13,446 nucleotides of DNA from Nitrospirota bacterium (GTDB lineage: Bacteria; Nitrospirota; Nitrospiria; Nitrospirales; Nitrospiraceae), in the NCBI GenBank assembly GCA_004296865.1, contig SCVQ01000159.1, forward strand, positions 1 through 13,446, read 5' to 3'. Position 1 is the first letter of the stretch, and every line of letters begins with the position of its first letter. Below the pieces are notes generated by a model, which did no database searches, was not told the DNA's origin, and saw only the letters and a list, made by a program, of their open reading frames with translations. The translations under genes and the position numbers were made by a program. This document shows positions 5,806 through 13,259 of this stretch, one piece after another.

Positions 5806-6147
5806 ATGCGCTGCACGTTCTGCCTGATCAATCAGGCGAAGCAGGTCTCGTGGAGAAGAACAAATCGGGTGCTTATGATCTGTATGGGCTGCCTACTGTT
5901 TGCATGCACATCGACCGAGTGGCAGAATACCAAACGACCGGATGCGAATTATGCTGCTGACCATGAGGTATGCGATCACGAGGCCATGCAAAATCCTCAC
6001 GTCAGGGTCGAGAAGGTCACGCTAGAGATTAATCACTGCATGAGAGAACACGGGTGGGTTCAACGTTACAGGCCAAAGAGCTTTCTGCCAGGTGGCGTAT
6101 GGCCCCCTGAGGAAACATCTGAGGCGCCGACACCGCTCTCTGAATAA
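5806..6147 (+). CDS. Small probable lipoprotein of unknown function
   Basis: The 113-residue product has a basic stretch RRTNR (17-21), a hydrophobic core VLMICMGCLLFA (22-33) and a cysteine (C34) in LLFAC. This reads as a lipoprotein signal with a slightly unusual residue (F) at position -2. The mature part is about 80 residues with the pattern DHEVCDHEA (52-60) and INHCMREHGW (75-84), that is, Cys...Cys-Met-x-x-x-Gly-Trp. This pattern is often seen in small outer-membrane-anchored proteins of uncertain role. The C-terminal 25 residues are rich in Pro and Glu. The ATG at 5806 is supported by GAGGT (5796-5800); a GTG at 5869 would give a signal without its basic n-region. A -35-like TTGTCA (5713-5718) lies upstream, with no good -10. 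Function is not assigned. Confidence 0.6.
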   Translation: MRCTFCLINQAKQVSWRRTNRVLMICMGCLLFACTSTEWQNTKRPDANYAADHEVCDHEAMQNPHVRVEKVTLEINHCMREHGWVQRYRPKSFLPGGVWPPEETSEAPTPLSE

Positions 6148-6186
6148 GTGAGCCAGAGTGACCGTCCTACCACTCTACACTCTCAC
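6148..6186 (+). terminator. Hairpin directly after the lipoprotein gene
   Basis: GTGAG (6148-6152) and AGAGTG (6155-6160) pair with CTCAC (6182-6186) and CACTCT (6171-6176) around a ten-base loop, with an internal loop of two and five bases. It begins on the base after the stop codon. The following TTCATT is only a weak T-run. Confidence 0.4.
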
Positions 6187-6425
6187 TTCATTAGGTAAAC
6201 GAGGGCCAAGCTGGCCCACTGTGGGCACCACCACTCATCGTCTTCCCCATCTCACCCAAGTGGGGCGGCGGGGCTACTCTTTACTGCGCGCGTCCGTCTC
6301 TTGACCACCTCATTTGGACAAGTCACCGTGCCGGTTTAACTGCGGCCGTCGAGCGAGCACCTTCTGAGCGTGCGCGCTCCGGGAGCACAGAGCAGCCTGG
6401 CAACCCTTCCACCCTCCCCCCGTTC

Positions 6426-6454
6426 TTGCAATCAATTCCCCCAGGCGCTACGAT
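6426..6454 (+). promoter_or_regulatory. Candidate promoter of the tryptophan-rich protein gene
   Basis: TTGCAA (6426-6431) and TACGAT (6449-6454) are spaced by exactly 17 bases. The start point would be near 6461, giving a leader of about 32 bases to the ATG at 6493. This supports that ATG over any start further upstream. Confidence 0.45.
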
Positions 6455-6492
6455 GCCCCGCTCTGCACACACCCCGACTCGTGGAGATCCGC

Positions 6493-7341
6493 ATGTCGTC
6501 CCCGCAGCCGACACCAGACCAGTCCTGGCAGGATATCGAGCAATGGTGGGTCGAGATGGCCCGTCGGCTGGGCGTCGTCGAACGGGTGCAGCTCTTTTTC
6601 AAGAACGCGCTCGGCCATGGCGGCGTGTTGGAACGGGTGGAGCGGACAGGGGGCGACGTTCATTACATCTTGTTCGTCTTGCTGCGCTACTGGATTCCCC
6701 CCGTGCTGCCTCCCTCCGGGCGGGAACGGACATCCAAGAGCGACCAGGACTATTGGCTGGAATCAGAACAGATCCTCAAGGCGGCGGTGGCCCGCTTGCG
6801 CGAATTGAAGCCGCTCATCGAACTGCTGACCTCCTCCAATCCTCTGGCCGGTGAACCTCCACCCGAATCCCCGCAAGCCAAGCCCGTCGTCGAAGTGGAG
6901 TTGGCACAGATGCTCGAGGGCATCGCCGAGGTGGCAGGCAGCTACGGCGGGCCCGACTATACCTCGGTCATCAAGAACTTCGACCCGATTCCGCTGCGGC
7001 AGACGCAGCCGTTCAAACACAACAAGAAACACAGCGCCGAGCTCTGGGTCGTCTTCCTACTGCGCGAGCATTTCAAGGGGCTGGGAATGGGGAAGGACCG
7101 CTACTGGCCGCTGATTGCCGACGTGGTGGCGGCGGCCGGCATCCACCAGCTCACCGGGCTTCCTTACCAGGCCGACGAATTAAAATCCTGGTGGCAGAAA
7201 AACTGGCCCCGCACCTATACGAGGCTAGAGCAGAAAAGCGGCTCCGCCGAACCCTCCGCCCCCGCCTATCAGCACGACTTCGACTGGTTCCGCTCCTGGT
7301 TTGCCTGGCAAACGTCCCGTCCTCCACAGCCTGATCGCTGA
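6493..7341 (+). CDS. Tryptophan-rich protein of unknown function
   Basis: I do not recognise the family. The chosen ATG (6493) has GGAG (6483-6486) six bases upstream and a promoter candidate at the right distance. The product is 282 residues without signal peptide. It has 13 tryptophans (about 4.6%), clustered at the ends: W12, W18-W19, and W233-W234, W238, W265, W269, W272. One hydrophobic stretch (about 55-74, YILFVLLRYWIPPVLPP) is broken by prolines and is more likely a buried helix than a membrane span. A proline-rich linker (about 116-132) divides it into two halves. The second half is the better ordered, with SAELWVVFLLREHFKGLG (181-198) and RYWPLIADVVAAAG (203-216). It is convergent with the zinc-ribbon gene, with 11 bases between stops. 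Coding character is supported by GC-rich third positions throughout; the role is unknown. Confidence 0.7.
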   Translation: MSSPQPTPDQSWQDIEQWWVEMARRLGVVERVQLFFKNALGHGGVLERVERTGGDVHYILFVLLRYWIPPVLPPSGRERTSKSDQDYWLESEQILKAAVARLRELKPLIELLTSSNPLAGEPPPESPQAKPVVEVELAQMLEGIAEVAGSYGGPDYTSVIKNFDPIPLRQTQPFKHNKKHSAELWVVFLLREHFKGLGMGKDRYWPLIADVVAAAGIHQLTGLPYQADELKSWWQKNWPRTYTRLEQKSGSAEPSAPAYQHDFDWFRSWFAWQTSRPPQPDR

Positions 7342-7356
7342 AAGGCGCTTCATCAG
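7331..7356. terminator. Shared hairpin between convergent genes (weak)
   Basis: CTGAT-CGC (7331-7338) pairs with GCG (7345-7347) and ATCAG (7352-7356) with a four-base bulge. It spans the stop codons of both convergent genes and could slow transcription from either side. There is no T-run, so confidence is low. Confidence 0.25.
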
Positions 7357-8009
7357 ACGGTCCGCTTGGGAACCGCCTGCGTCTTATCGCGCGGGAACAA
7401 GCCGCCCTCCGGAGGCCCCTCGCGAATCGCGTTGATCACGAAGGCCAACAAGATGAGATGCAGGACCACCCCCACCCACACGACGTAGGGCTGGATGCCC
7501 CCCAGGTCCCGCAGCGCACGCTCCCGCGCCGCGCCGTCCAGGCCCTGCCGTCGTTGAAGGTCTGCGAGGTGCTCCTTGACGTGCCAGTAATAAATGTAGT
7601 TGGCGCTGACCCCGGCCATGATGCGCCAGACGATCCCGACCGTGAAATCGCCCGTGAAATAGGCCGAGAGCACGGGCCCCACCGCATAGACCAGCGCATA
7701 GAGGTACATCTTGCGGTAGAGGAACCAGAGAAAGGGGTCGAGCAGGAAGGCCGGCCAGTGCCAGGTCAGGGCGAAGCGAGACCCAGGGCCGCTTGTTCCG
7801 ACGGCTCCGAGAGTCCCGCCGGAAAATTTTTTGAATTGCTCCAGGTAACGATCGGCATTGGGGCCGATGAAGGCCCGCCATTGTTGATTGTCATCCAACG
7901 GAAGAGGGGCGGCCTGTTCCGGCGACGGGGTTGACCAGGCTGTGCCGCATTGCCCGCAGAAGAGGGCCTCGTCCGGGTTCTGCTGTTCGCACTTCTGACA
8001 GGCTTTCAT
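7353..8009 (-). CDS. Zinc-ribbon membrane protein, DUF2628-like
   Basis: The 218-residue product begins with a zinc ribbon, CQKC (4-7) and CGQC (18-21), spaced by ten residues. A Pro-rich linker follows, then a DUF2628-like region: WRAFIGPNADRYLEQF (44-59), WHWPAFLLDPFLWFLYRKMY (83-102) and hydrophobic segments at about 103-118, 122-140 and 175-195. Predicted topology is a cytosolic N-terminal ribbon attached to three or four membrane segments. Relatives are common but uncharacterised. The frame is open upstream to 8135, but a good promoter (8111-8083) has its start point near 8076 and the only start codon after it is the ATG at 8009. The MKACQKC beginning is typical of such ribbons. No clear ribosome site precedes it. 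The gene is divergent from argD. Confidence 0.8.
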   Translation of the reverse strand: MKACQKCEQQNPDEALFCGQCGTAWSTPSPEQAAPLPLDDNQQWRAFIGPNADRYLEQFKKFSGGTLGAVGTSGPGSRFALTWHWPAFLLDPFLWFLYRKMYLYALVYAVGPVLSAYFTGDFTVGIVWRIMAGVSANYIYYWHVKEHLADLQRRQGLDGAARERALRDLGGIQPYVVWVGVVLHLILLAFVINAIREGPPEGGLFPRDKTQAVPKRTV

Positions 8010-8082
8010 AGTATAGACCGGCGGTTTCCCGGCCGGATCCTTCTGTTCAGGACACTCGTATGGCGTGACCGCGTCGCGGACT

Positions 8083-8111
8083 CTTATAGCACTGTTACCC
8101 CTGGGTCTCAA
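8083..8111 (-). promoter_or_regulatory. Promoter of the zinc-ribbon membrane protein gene
   Basis: On the minus strand TTGAGA (8111-8106) and TATAAG (8088-8083) are spaced by exactly 17 bases, each with five of six consensus matches. Transcription would start near 8076, leaving a leader of about 67 bases. Confidence 0.6.
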
Positions 8112-8234
8112 GTGCGCCTGGATGGAATTTCCCAATAGTCAGAACGAGATACAAGGCTCCTGCACGGAGTTTCATGTTGCGTCCGAGCGGGGCGCTGTGT
8201 TACGTTTCTAGGATTCACGCGGGGATGTGAGCGG

Positions 8235-9428
8235 ATGCCGACCGAAGAGTTACGCCAGGATGCCGAACGCTACCTGATGCACACTTATGCCCGCACGCCG
8301 ATCTCGATCGTGCGCGGGCGCGGCAGCCGGGTCTACGATCTGGAAGGCCGTGAATACCTGGATTTTGTCGCCGGAATTGCCGTCAACGTGCTCGGCCACT
8401 GCCACCCGGATGTCGTTGCGGCCATCCAAAAGCAGGCGCAGCAGCTCTTGCACACCTCCAACCTGTATTACACCGAGCCGCAGGTTCAGTTGGCACGGAC
8501 GTTGGTCGATCACTCGTTCGCCCACAAAGTTTTTTTCTGCAACAGCGGCGCGGAAGCGAACGAGGCGGCGATCAAGTTGGCCCGTCGGTATTCGCACCTG
8601 AAATACGGGCCAGACCGCTACGAGATCGTCACGATGCGGCAATCCTTTCACGGCCGGACGATGGCCACCCTCTCGGCCACGGGCCAGGACAAAGTCCAGA
8701 AAGGGTTCGAACCGCTGCTGCCCGGCTTCACCTACGTCCCGTTCAACGACCTGCCTGCGGTGGAGGCGGTGCTGACCGACCGCACGGCCGCCGTGCTGCT
8801 GGAGCCGGTGCAGGGAGAAGGCGGCGTTCACGTCGCGGACCGCGCCTACCTCAAGGGGCTGCGGGACCTGTGCCGGCAGCGCGATGTCCTGCTGATCTTC
8901 GACGAGATTCAGACCGGCATGGGGCGCACCGGAACGTTGTTCGCCTACGAGCAACTGGGCGTCGAGCCGGACGTCATGACCCTGGCCAAGGGGCTGGGAG
9001 GCGGGGTGCCGATCGGCGCCTGTTTGGCGACGGACGACGTGGCTGCCGCCTTCACCCCTGGAACGCACGCCTCCACTTTTGGCGGCAACCCCCTGGCCTG
9101 CGCTGCGGCGCTGGCGGTGCTGCAAGTCCTGCTGGAAGGCCGGGTCTTGGAGCAGGGCCGCCGGATGGGCGACTACCTGGCCAAGGGCTTGCTGGACTGC
9201 AAAGACCGCCTGCCGATCGTCAAAGATGTCCGCGGGTTGGGACTGCTGCAGGGCATGGAACTGACGATCGATGGGAAGTCGGTCGTGACGGACTGCCTGG
9301 CCCGCGGAATTCTGATCAACTGTACGGTGGATCGGGTGTTGCGGTTCGTTCCGCCCCTCATCATTGCTCAGCGCGAGATCGACCGGCTGCTGGATGCGCT
9401 CTCGAATATGCTGAGCAAGCGGGTCTAG
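8235..9428 (+). CDS. argD: Acetylornithine aminotransferase
   Basis: ArgD is a cytosolic PLP enzyme that converts N-acetylglutamate 5-semialdehyde to N-acetylornithine with glutamate as amino donor. The 397-residue length is standard for class III aminotransferases. Visible: YLDFVAGIAVNVLGHCHPDV (41-60), NSGAEANE (103-110) that grips the cofactor phosphate, FHGRT (138-142), LLEPVQGEGGV (188-198), the FDEIQTGMGRTG segment (222-233) with D223 contacting the pyridine nitrogen, and LAKGLGGGVPIGA (250-262) with the Schiff-base lysine K252. HASTFGGNPLACAAA (278-292) follows. It is the first gene of the arginine operon. The start ATG is preceded by a modest GGGGA (8221-8225), and an adjacent TTGCGT...TACGTT pair (8177-8206) is only a weak promoter match. 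Some ArgD enzymes also act in lysine synthesis; that cannot be judged here. Confidence 0.94.
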   Translation: MPTEELRQDAERYLMHTYARTPISIVRGRGSRVYDLEGREYLDFVAGIAVNVLGHCHPDVVAAIQKQAQQLLHTSNLYYTEPQVQLARTLVDHSFAHKVFFCNSGAEANEAAIKLARRYSHLKYGPDRYEIVTMRQSFHGRTMATLSATGQDKVQKGFEPLLPGFTYVPFNDLPAVEAVLTDRTAAVLLEPVQGEGGVHVADRAYLKGLRDLCRQRDVLLIFDEIQTGMGRTGTLFAYEQLGVEPDVMTLAKGLGGGVPIGACLATDDVAAAFTPGTHASTFGGNPLACAAALAVLQVLLEGRVLEQGRRMGDYLAKGLLDCKDRLPIVKDVRGLGLLQGMELTIDGKSVVTDCLARGILINCTVDRVLRFVPPLIIAQREIDRLLDALSNMLSKRV

Positions 9429-9488
9429 CCGGCGGCCTGCAACGAGAGATCGAACGGCCGCATCGCCGGGGTCCCTTCGAGCAACCAG

Positions 9489-9495
9489 TGAGGAG
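9489..9495 (+). promoter_or_regulatory. Ribosome binding site that decides the argF TTG start
   Basis: TGAGGAG at 9489-9495 sits five bases before TTG 9501. The same TGA (9489-9491) is an in-frame stop, so no start further upstream is possible. No ATG, GTG or TTG occurs in frame between 9501 and the conserved domain. Confidence 0.65.
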
Positions 9496-9500
9496 AATCG

Positions 9501-10553
9501 TTGTCCCCTCGAAACGTTCATAGAGGTCGCCAGCCGCGCGCCGCGCGCACGAGCACGAGCACGACGGGCCCGTCCGGTCGAGAATCGCGGGGTCCCCTTG
9601 GAAAAGACCTCCTGACGATCGCCGCCATTCCCAGAGGCCAGATCGCGGCACTCCTGACGCTGGCGGCGGCGCTCAAAGCGCTGCAGCGTCGCGGGGTCCT
9701 GCACCAACGACTGACCGGCAGCACCCTGGGCCTGTTGTTCGAGAAGCCCTCCACCAGGACCCGGGTGTCCTTCGAAGCGGGCATCAACCAGCTCGGCGGA
9801 CAGTCCCTGTTTTTGTCGGCCGCGGAGATCCAGCTCTCGCGCGGCGAAAGCGTGGCGGACACCGCCCACGTGCTCTCGCGGTATCTCGACGGCCTCGTCA
9901 TCAGAACCTATGACCAGGCGACGGTCGAAGAGTGGGCGCGCGAAGCCACGATTCCGGTGATCAACGGGCTCACAGACCTGTGCCATCCCTGCCAGGCCCT
10001 GTCGGACCTGCTGACCATCAAGGAGAAGAAAGGCACCTTGAAGGGCCTCAAGATCGCCTACGTCGGAGACGGCAACAACGTCGCCAACTCGCTGATCGAG
10101 GGCGCGGCCAAGATGGGCATGGGCATCAGCCTCGCCTGTCCGACCGGCTATGAGCCGGATCAGCGGATCGTGGACCAAGCCCGCATCGAAGCGGACCGGA
10201 CCGGTGCCGAGGTTGAGCTCGTCGAAGACCCGCACGTCGCGGTCAAGGGCGCCGACGTGGTCTATACCGATGTCTGGGTCAGCATGGGACGGGAGCGGGA
10301 ACAGTCGCGTCGTGTGAAGACCCTGGCCCCCTATCAAGTCAACGAACGGCTCTTGAAAAGCGCCAAACCGGATGCGCTCGTCATGCACTGCCTGCCCGCA
10401 CATCGCGGGCAGGAGATCACGGCCGGGGTGTTGGACGGGCCGCAATCCGTCGTCATGGACCAGGCGGAAAACCGTCTGCACATGCAGAAGGCGATCCTGG
10501 TCGAGTTGTTGGAAAAACCTCGACGGAACGGTGAGCACAGAAGGAAGCTATGA
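9501..10553 (+). CDS. argF: Ornithine carbamoyltransferase with N-terminal extension, TTG start
   Basis: ArgF joins carbamoyl phosphate to ornithine to form citrulline. Catalytic signatures are intact: [13 protein letters not shown] (80-92, carbamoyl-phosphate loop), [11 protein letters not shown] (162-172), DVWVSMG (257-263, ornithine loop) and MHCLPAHRG (295-303) with the active-site cysteine C297. The conserved domain begins at about residue 35 ([11 protein letters not shown]). Before it lies an unusual extension of some 34 residues, rich in Arg, Ser, Thr, Pro and Gly. It cannot be avoided by choosing another normal start, because an in-frame TGA precedes TTG 9501 and no ATG, GTG or TTG follows before the domain. 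Total length is 350 against about 305-315 for typical enzymes. The gene follows argD by 72 bases and overlaps argG by four (ATGA, 10550-10553). The short domain could still be made from a non-standard codon such as CTT or CTG. Confidence 0.92.
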   Translation: MSPRNVHRGRQPRAARTSTSTTGPSGRESRGPLGKDLLTIAAIPRGQIAALLTLAAALKALQRRGVLHQRLTGSTLGLLFEKPSTRTRVSFEAGINQLGGQSLFLSAAEIQLSRGESVADTAHVLSRYLDGLVIRTYDQATVEEWAREATIPVINGLTDLCHPCQALSDLLTIKEKKGTLKGLKIAYVGDGNNVANSLIEGAAKMGMGISLACPTGYEPDQRIVDQARIEADRTGAEVELVEDPHVAVKGADVVYTDVWVSMGREREQSRRVKTLAPYQVNERLLKSAKPDALVMHCLPAHRGQEITAGVLDGPQSVVMDQAENRLHMQKAILVELLEKPRRNGEHRRKL

Positions 10554-11764
10554 ACCGGCAGACAGTTAAAAAGGTGGTGCTGGCCTATTCGGGCGGCTTG
10601 GACACGTCAGTCATCCTCAAATGGCTCCAGGAGACCTACGATTGTAAGGTGGTAGCCTTTTGCGCAGACTTGGGCCAGGGAGAGGACCTCAAGGCCGTCA
10701 AAGCCAAGGCACTGGCGGTGGGCGCCTGCAAAGTCTACGTCGAGGACTTGCGCGAGGTCTTCATCAAGGACCACGTGTTTCCCATGCTGCGTGGCAACGC
10801 GGTCTACGAAGGCACGTATCTGCTGGGCACCTCGATCGCCAGGCCGCTCATCGCCAAGCGCCAGATCGAGCTGGCCCAACAGGAAGGCGCGGACGCGGTC
10901 TCGCACGGATCGACCGGCAAGGGGAACGATCAGGTCCGGTTCGAGCTGACCTACCTGGCGCTGGATCCGAGGGTCCGGATCATCGCCCCCTGGCGTGACT
11001 GGTCCTTCCGGTCGCGACGCGAGCTCATCGAGTATGCCTCCTCCCACGGCATTCCGGTGACGGCGACCAAAGCCAAGCCCTACAGCACGGACCCGAACCT
11101 GTTCCACATCAGCTACGAAGGCGGCATCCTGGAAGATCCCTGGAAGGCGCCGCCGGACGAAATTTTCCAGATGACGGTCTCGCCGGAGAAAGCGCCGGAC
11201 AAACCCCGGCTGGTCGAAATCGACTACGACCGGGGCGATCCCGTTGCGGTGGACGGAAAGAAAATGAGCCCGGCGACGTTGCTGGCCCACCTGAACCGTC
11301 TGGGCGGGGCGCACGGCATCGGCCGCGTGGATTTGGTCGAAAATCGCTACGTCGGCATGAAGTCGCGTGGCGTCTACGAGACGCCGGGCGGCACGATCCT
11401 CCATGTCGCACACCGGGGCCTGGAGTCGCTCACGATGGATCGGGAGGTCCTGCACCTTCGCGACAGCCTCATTCCGCGCTACGCCGAACTGATCTACTAC
11501 GGCTATTGGTACGCGCCGGAACGGGAACTGTTGCAGAAGACTCTCGACGAAGCGCAGCAGGACGTGACCGGCACCGTTCGCGTAAAATTGTACAAGGGCA
11601 GTTGCACGGTGGTCGGCCGGCGGTCGGAGCGGTCCCTCTACCGGCTGGACCTGGCCACCTTCGAAGAGGACGAAGTCTATCGCCAGAAAGACGCCGAAGG
11701 GTTCATCCGCCTCAACGCGCTGCGCCTGGCGATCCGGGCCCAGCGCCGATCGAAGAAACAATGA
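10550..11764 (+). CDS. argG: Argininosuccinate synthase
   Basis: ArgG condenses citrulline and aspartate using ATP to give argininosuccinate. The 404-residue product is the usual length of the short bacterial type. Visible: the ATP pyrophosphatase loop [10 protein letters not shown] (11-20), [11 protein letters not shown] (37-47), [17 protein letters not shown] (87-103), the synthase signature [14 protein letters not shown] (119-132), and the C-terminal helix [14 protein letters not shown] involved in tetramer contacts in this family. Its ATG overlaps the argF stop and is preceded by AGAAGGAAG, so translation is probably coupled. Its stop codon lies inside the left arm of the long inverted repeat that separates it from argH. 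Confidence 0.96.
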   Translation: MNRQTVKKVVLAYSGGLDTSVILKWLQETYDCKVVAFCADLGQGEDLKAVKAKALAVGACKVYVEDLREVFIKDHVFPMLRGNAVYEGTYLLGTSIARPLIAKRQIELAQQEGADAVSHGSTGKGNDQVRFELTYLALDPRVRIIAPWRDWSFRSRRELIEYASSHGIPVTATKAKPYSTDPNLFHISYEGGILEDPWKAPPDEIFQMTVSPEKAPDKPRLVEIDYDRGDPVAVDGKKMSPATLLAHLNRLGGAHGIGRVDLVENRYVGMKSRGVYETPGGTILHVAHRGLESLTMDREVLHLRDSLIPRYAELIYYGYWYAPERELLQKTLDEAQQDVTGTVRVKLYKGSCTVVGRRSERSLYRLDLATFEEDEVYRQKDAEGFIRLNALRLAIRAQRRSKKQ

Positions 11765-11838
11765 ACGAGGAATGCTGAACGATGAATGGAAGAATCCCTA
11801 TTCCGTCGTTCATCCTTCATCGTTCCGCGTTCATCATT
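11761..11838. repeat. Imperfect long inverted repeat of GATGAAC-like units between argG and argH
   Basis: The left arm (about 11761-11791) is built of degenerate units such as ATGAACGAGG, TGCTGAAC and GATGAATGG. The right arm (about 11801-11838) holds their reverse complements: GTCGTTCATC, CTTCATCGTTC and GCGTTCATCATT. Around a nine-base loop (11792-11800) I count about 27 paired bases. ATGAACG.GGAA pairs with TTCC.CGTTCAT at the base, and further helices form at TGAA/TTCA, GATGAA/TTCATC and GGAA/TTCC. The base composition is poorer in GC than the flanking genes. There is no T-run after it, so a terminator is unlikely. It resembles the short palindromic intergenic elements (REP- or MITE-like) found in many bacteria; membership of a particular family is not shown. 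Confidence 0.7.
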
Positions 11839-11858
11839 GAGTAATGTAAGAGCTTGGC

Positions 11859-13259
11859 ATGGGGAAGAAGAAACTCGTAGCCGGAACAGGAAAACTCTGG
11901 AGCGGGCGGTTCCGCGAGCGCACGCACCGGCTGGTGGAAGCGTTCACCTCCTCGCTCGCCTTCGACCGACGGCTCTACGCCTACGACATTGCGGGCAGCA
12001 TCGCCCATTGCAAGACGCTCGAGAAAGCCGGCGTGCTGACCCGCAAGGAAACGGCGGCGATTCTCCGCGGGCTGGAATCGGTGCGGGGCGAGTTGGATGC
12101 GGGCCGCTTTCACTTCGTCCCGCAGGATGAAGACATCCACATGGCGATCGAGCGACGGCTCACGCAACTCATCGGCCCGATGGGGGGCAAGCTCCACACG
12201 GGGCGGAGCAGAAACGACCAGGTGGCGCTGGACTTGCGCCTCTATCTGAGGGACGTGCTCGGGTTGTTGTCGGGCCGGCTCGCAACATTGCAGCGGGCCT
12301 TTGTGCAACAGGCGCGCACACACCTGGACGTCGTCATGCCGGGGTACACACATCTGCAACGCGCCCAGCCGGTCTTGCTGGCCCATCACCTGCTGGCCTA
12401 CGTCGAGATGCTCGAACGGGACAAGGGGCGGGTGCGGGACGCGCTGGCGAGGCTGAACGTGCTGCCGCTCGGCTCCGGGGCCCTGGCCGGAACCAACTAT
12501 CCGGTTGACCGACGATACACCGCCAAGCTCCTGGGATTTCCCTCGGTCACCGAGAACAGCCTGGATGCCGTCGCGGATCGGGACTTCGTGGTCGAGGTGC
12601 TGGCCGCGCTGGCCCTCGTCATGATGCACCTGTCCCGTCTGAGCGAGGAATTGATTCTGTGGTCGTCACAGGAATTTCAATTCGTGGACTTGCCGGACGC
12701 CTTTTGCACGGGCAGCAGCATGATGCCTCAGAAGAAAAATCCGGACGTGCCGGAACTGCTGCGGGGCAAGACGGGCCGAGTCTACGGCCACCTGTTGGCC
12801 CTCCTGACCACGCTCAAAGGGTTGCCGCTCAGTTATAATCGGGATCTGCAAGAGGACAAGGAAGCGCTGTTCGACGCGCTGGACACCGTCCTGGCCTCGG
12901 TGGAGGTGGCGGCCGAATTGATCGCAGGGCTCACGTTCAATCGCGCGGTGCTGGCCAAGGCTTCCGGCTCCGGCTACCTGCTGGCGACGGAGTTGGCGGA
13001 CTATCTGGCGACGAAGGGCGTGCCGTTTCGCGAGGCCCACGAAACGACGGGGCGCATCGTGCGGGCCTGTTTGGATCGCAACCGGGACCTGCGCGACTTG
13101 ACGCTGGCCGACTTACGGACGTTCTCGCCGCAGTTCGAGAAAGACGTGTTGGACGTGGTCACGGTGGAAGGAGCCATCGAGCGGAAGGCGCAGATCGGCG
13201 GAACCGCCAGGAAGCGGGTGACGGCCAGGATCAAGGCCTTGGAAGGAGCGCTGAAGTGA
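11859..13259 (+). CDS. argH: Argininosuccinate lyase
   Basis: ArgH splits argininosuccinate into arginine and fumarate, the last step of the pathway. The 466 residues match the usual length of the fumarase/aspartase superfamily member. Visible: LWSGRF (13-18), DEDIHMAIERRL (90-101), the HTGRSRNDQVALD block (113-125), GYTHLQRAQPV (162-172) with the catalytic histidine H165, and the superfamily signature GSSMMPQKKNPD (285-296) with the catalytic serine in its mobile loop. The start ATG at 11859 lies 20 bases after the inverted repeat and has only a weak site (AAGAG, 11849-11853), in contrast to argG. Its stop overlaps the next gene's GTG start (GTGA, 13256-13259). Confidence 0.95.
   Translation: MGKKKLVAGTGKLWSGRFRERTHRLVEAFTSSLAFDRRLYAYDIAGSIAHCKTLEKAGVLTRKETAAILRGLESVRGELDAGRFHFVPQDEDIHMAIERRLTQLIGPMGGKLHTGRSRNDQVALDLRLYLRDVLGLLSGRLATLQRAFVQQARTHLDVVMPGYTHLQRAQPVLLAHHLLAYVEMLERDKGRVRDALARLNVLPLGSGALAGTNYPVDRRYTAKLLGFPSVTENSLDAVADRDFVVEVLAALALVMMHLSRLSEELILWSSQEFQFVDLPDAFCTGSSMMPQKKNPDVPELLRGKTGRVYGHLLALLTTLKGLPLSYNRDLQEDKEALFDALDTVLASVEVAAELIAGLTFNRAVLAKASGSGYLLATELADYLATKGVPFREAHETTGRIVRACLDRNRDLRDLTLADLRTFSPQFEKDVLDVVTVEGAIERKAQIGGTARKRVTARIKALEGALK

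Larger units (their letters stand above)
6148..6492. other. 345-base stretch without a gene
   Basis: It holds the hairpin after the lipoprotein gene, a second small perfect hairpin GGGCCA-AGC-TGGCCC (6203-6217), a 5-bp CCCCA/TGGGG pair (6245-6265), and the promoter candidate at 6426-6454. The in-frame extension of the next gene back to 6370 reads as Pro/Ser/Cys-rich sequence with no ribosome site and is not counted as coding. I see no RNA gene, repeat array or gene remnant here. Confidence 0.5.

Noticed and set aside
9429..9469. CCGGCG/CGCCGG pair right after the argD stop as a terminator or attenuator
   Set aside because: Six GC pairs over a 29-base loop are common by chance here, there is no T-run, and argF clearly belongs to the same operon.
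8250..10538. Very long open frame on the minus strand across argD and argF (762 codons)
   Set aside because: It is antisense to two intact enzymes with all motifs. Long antisense frames are expected in GC-rich coding DNA, and its translation is rich in His, Gln and Arg without any domain.
10607..11761. 384-codon minus-strand frame opposite argG
   Set aside because: Antisense shadow of argG; no recognisable motif or ribosome site.
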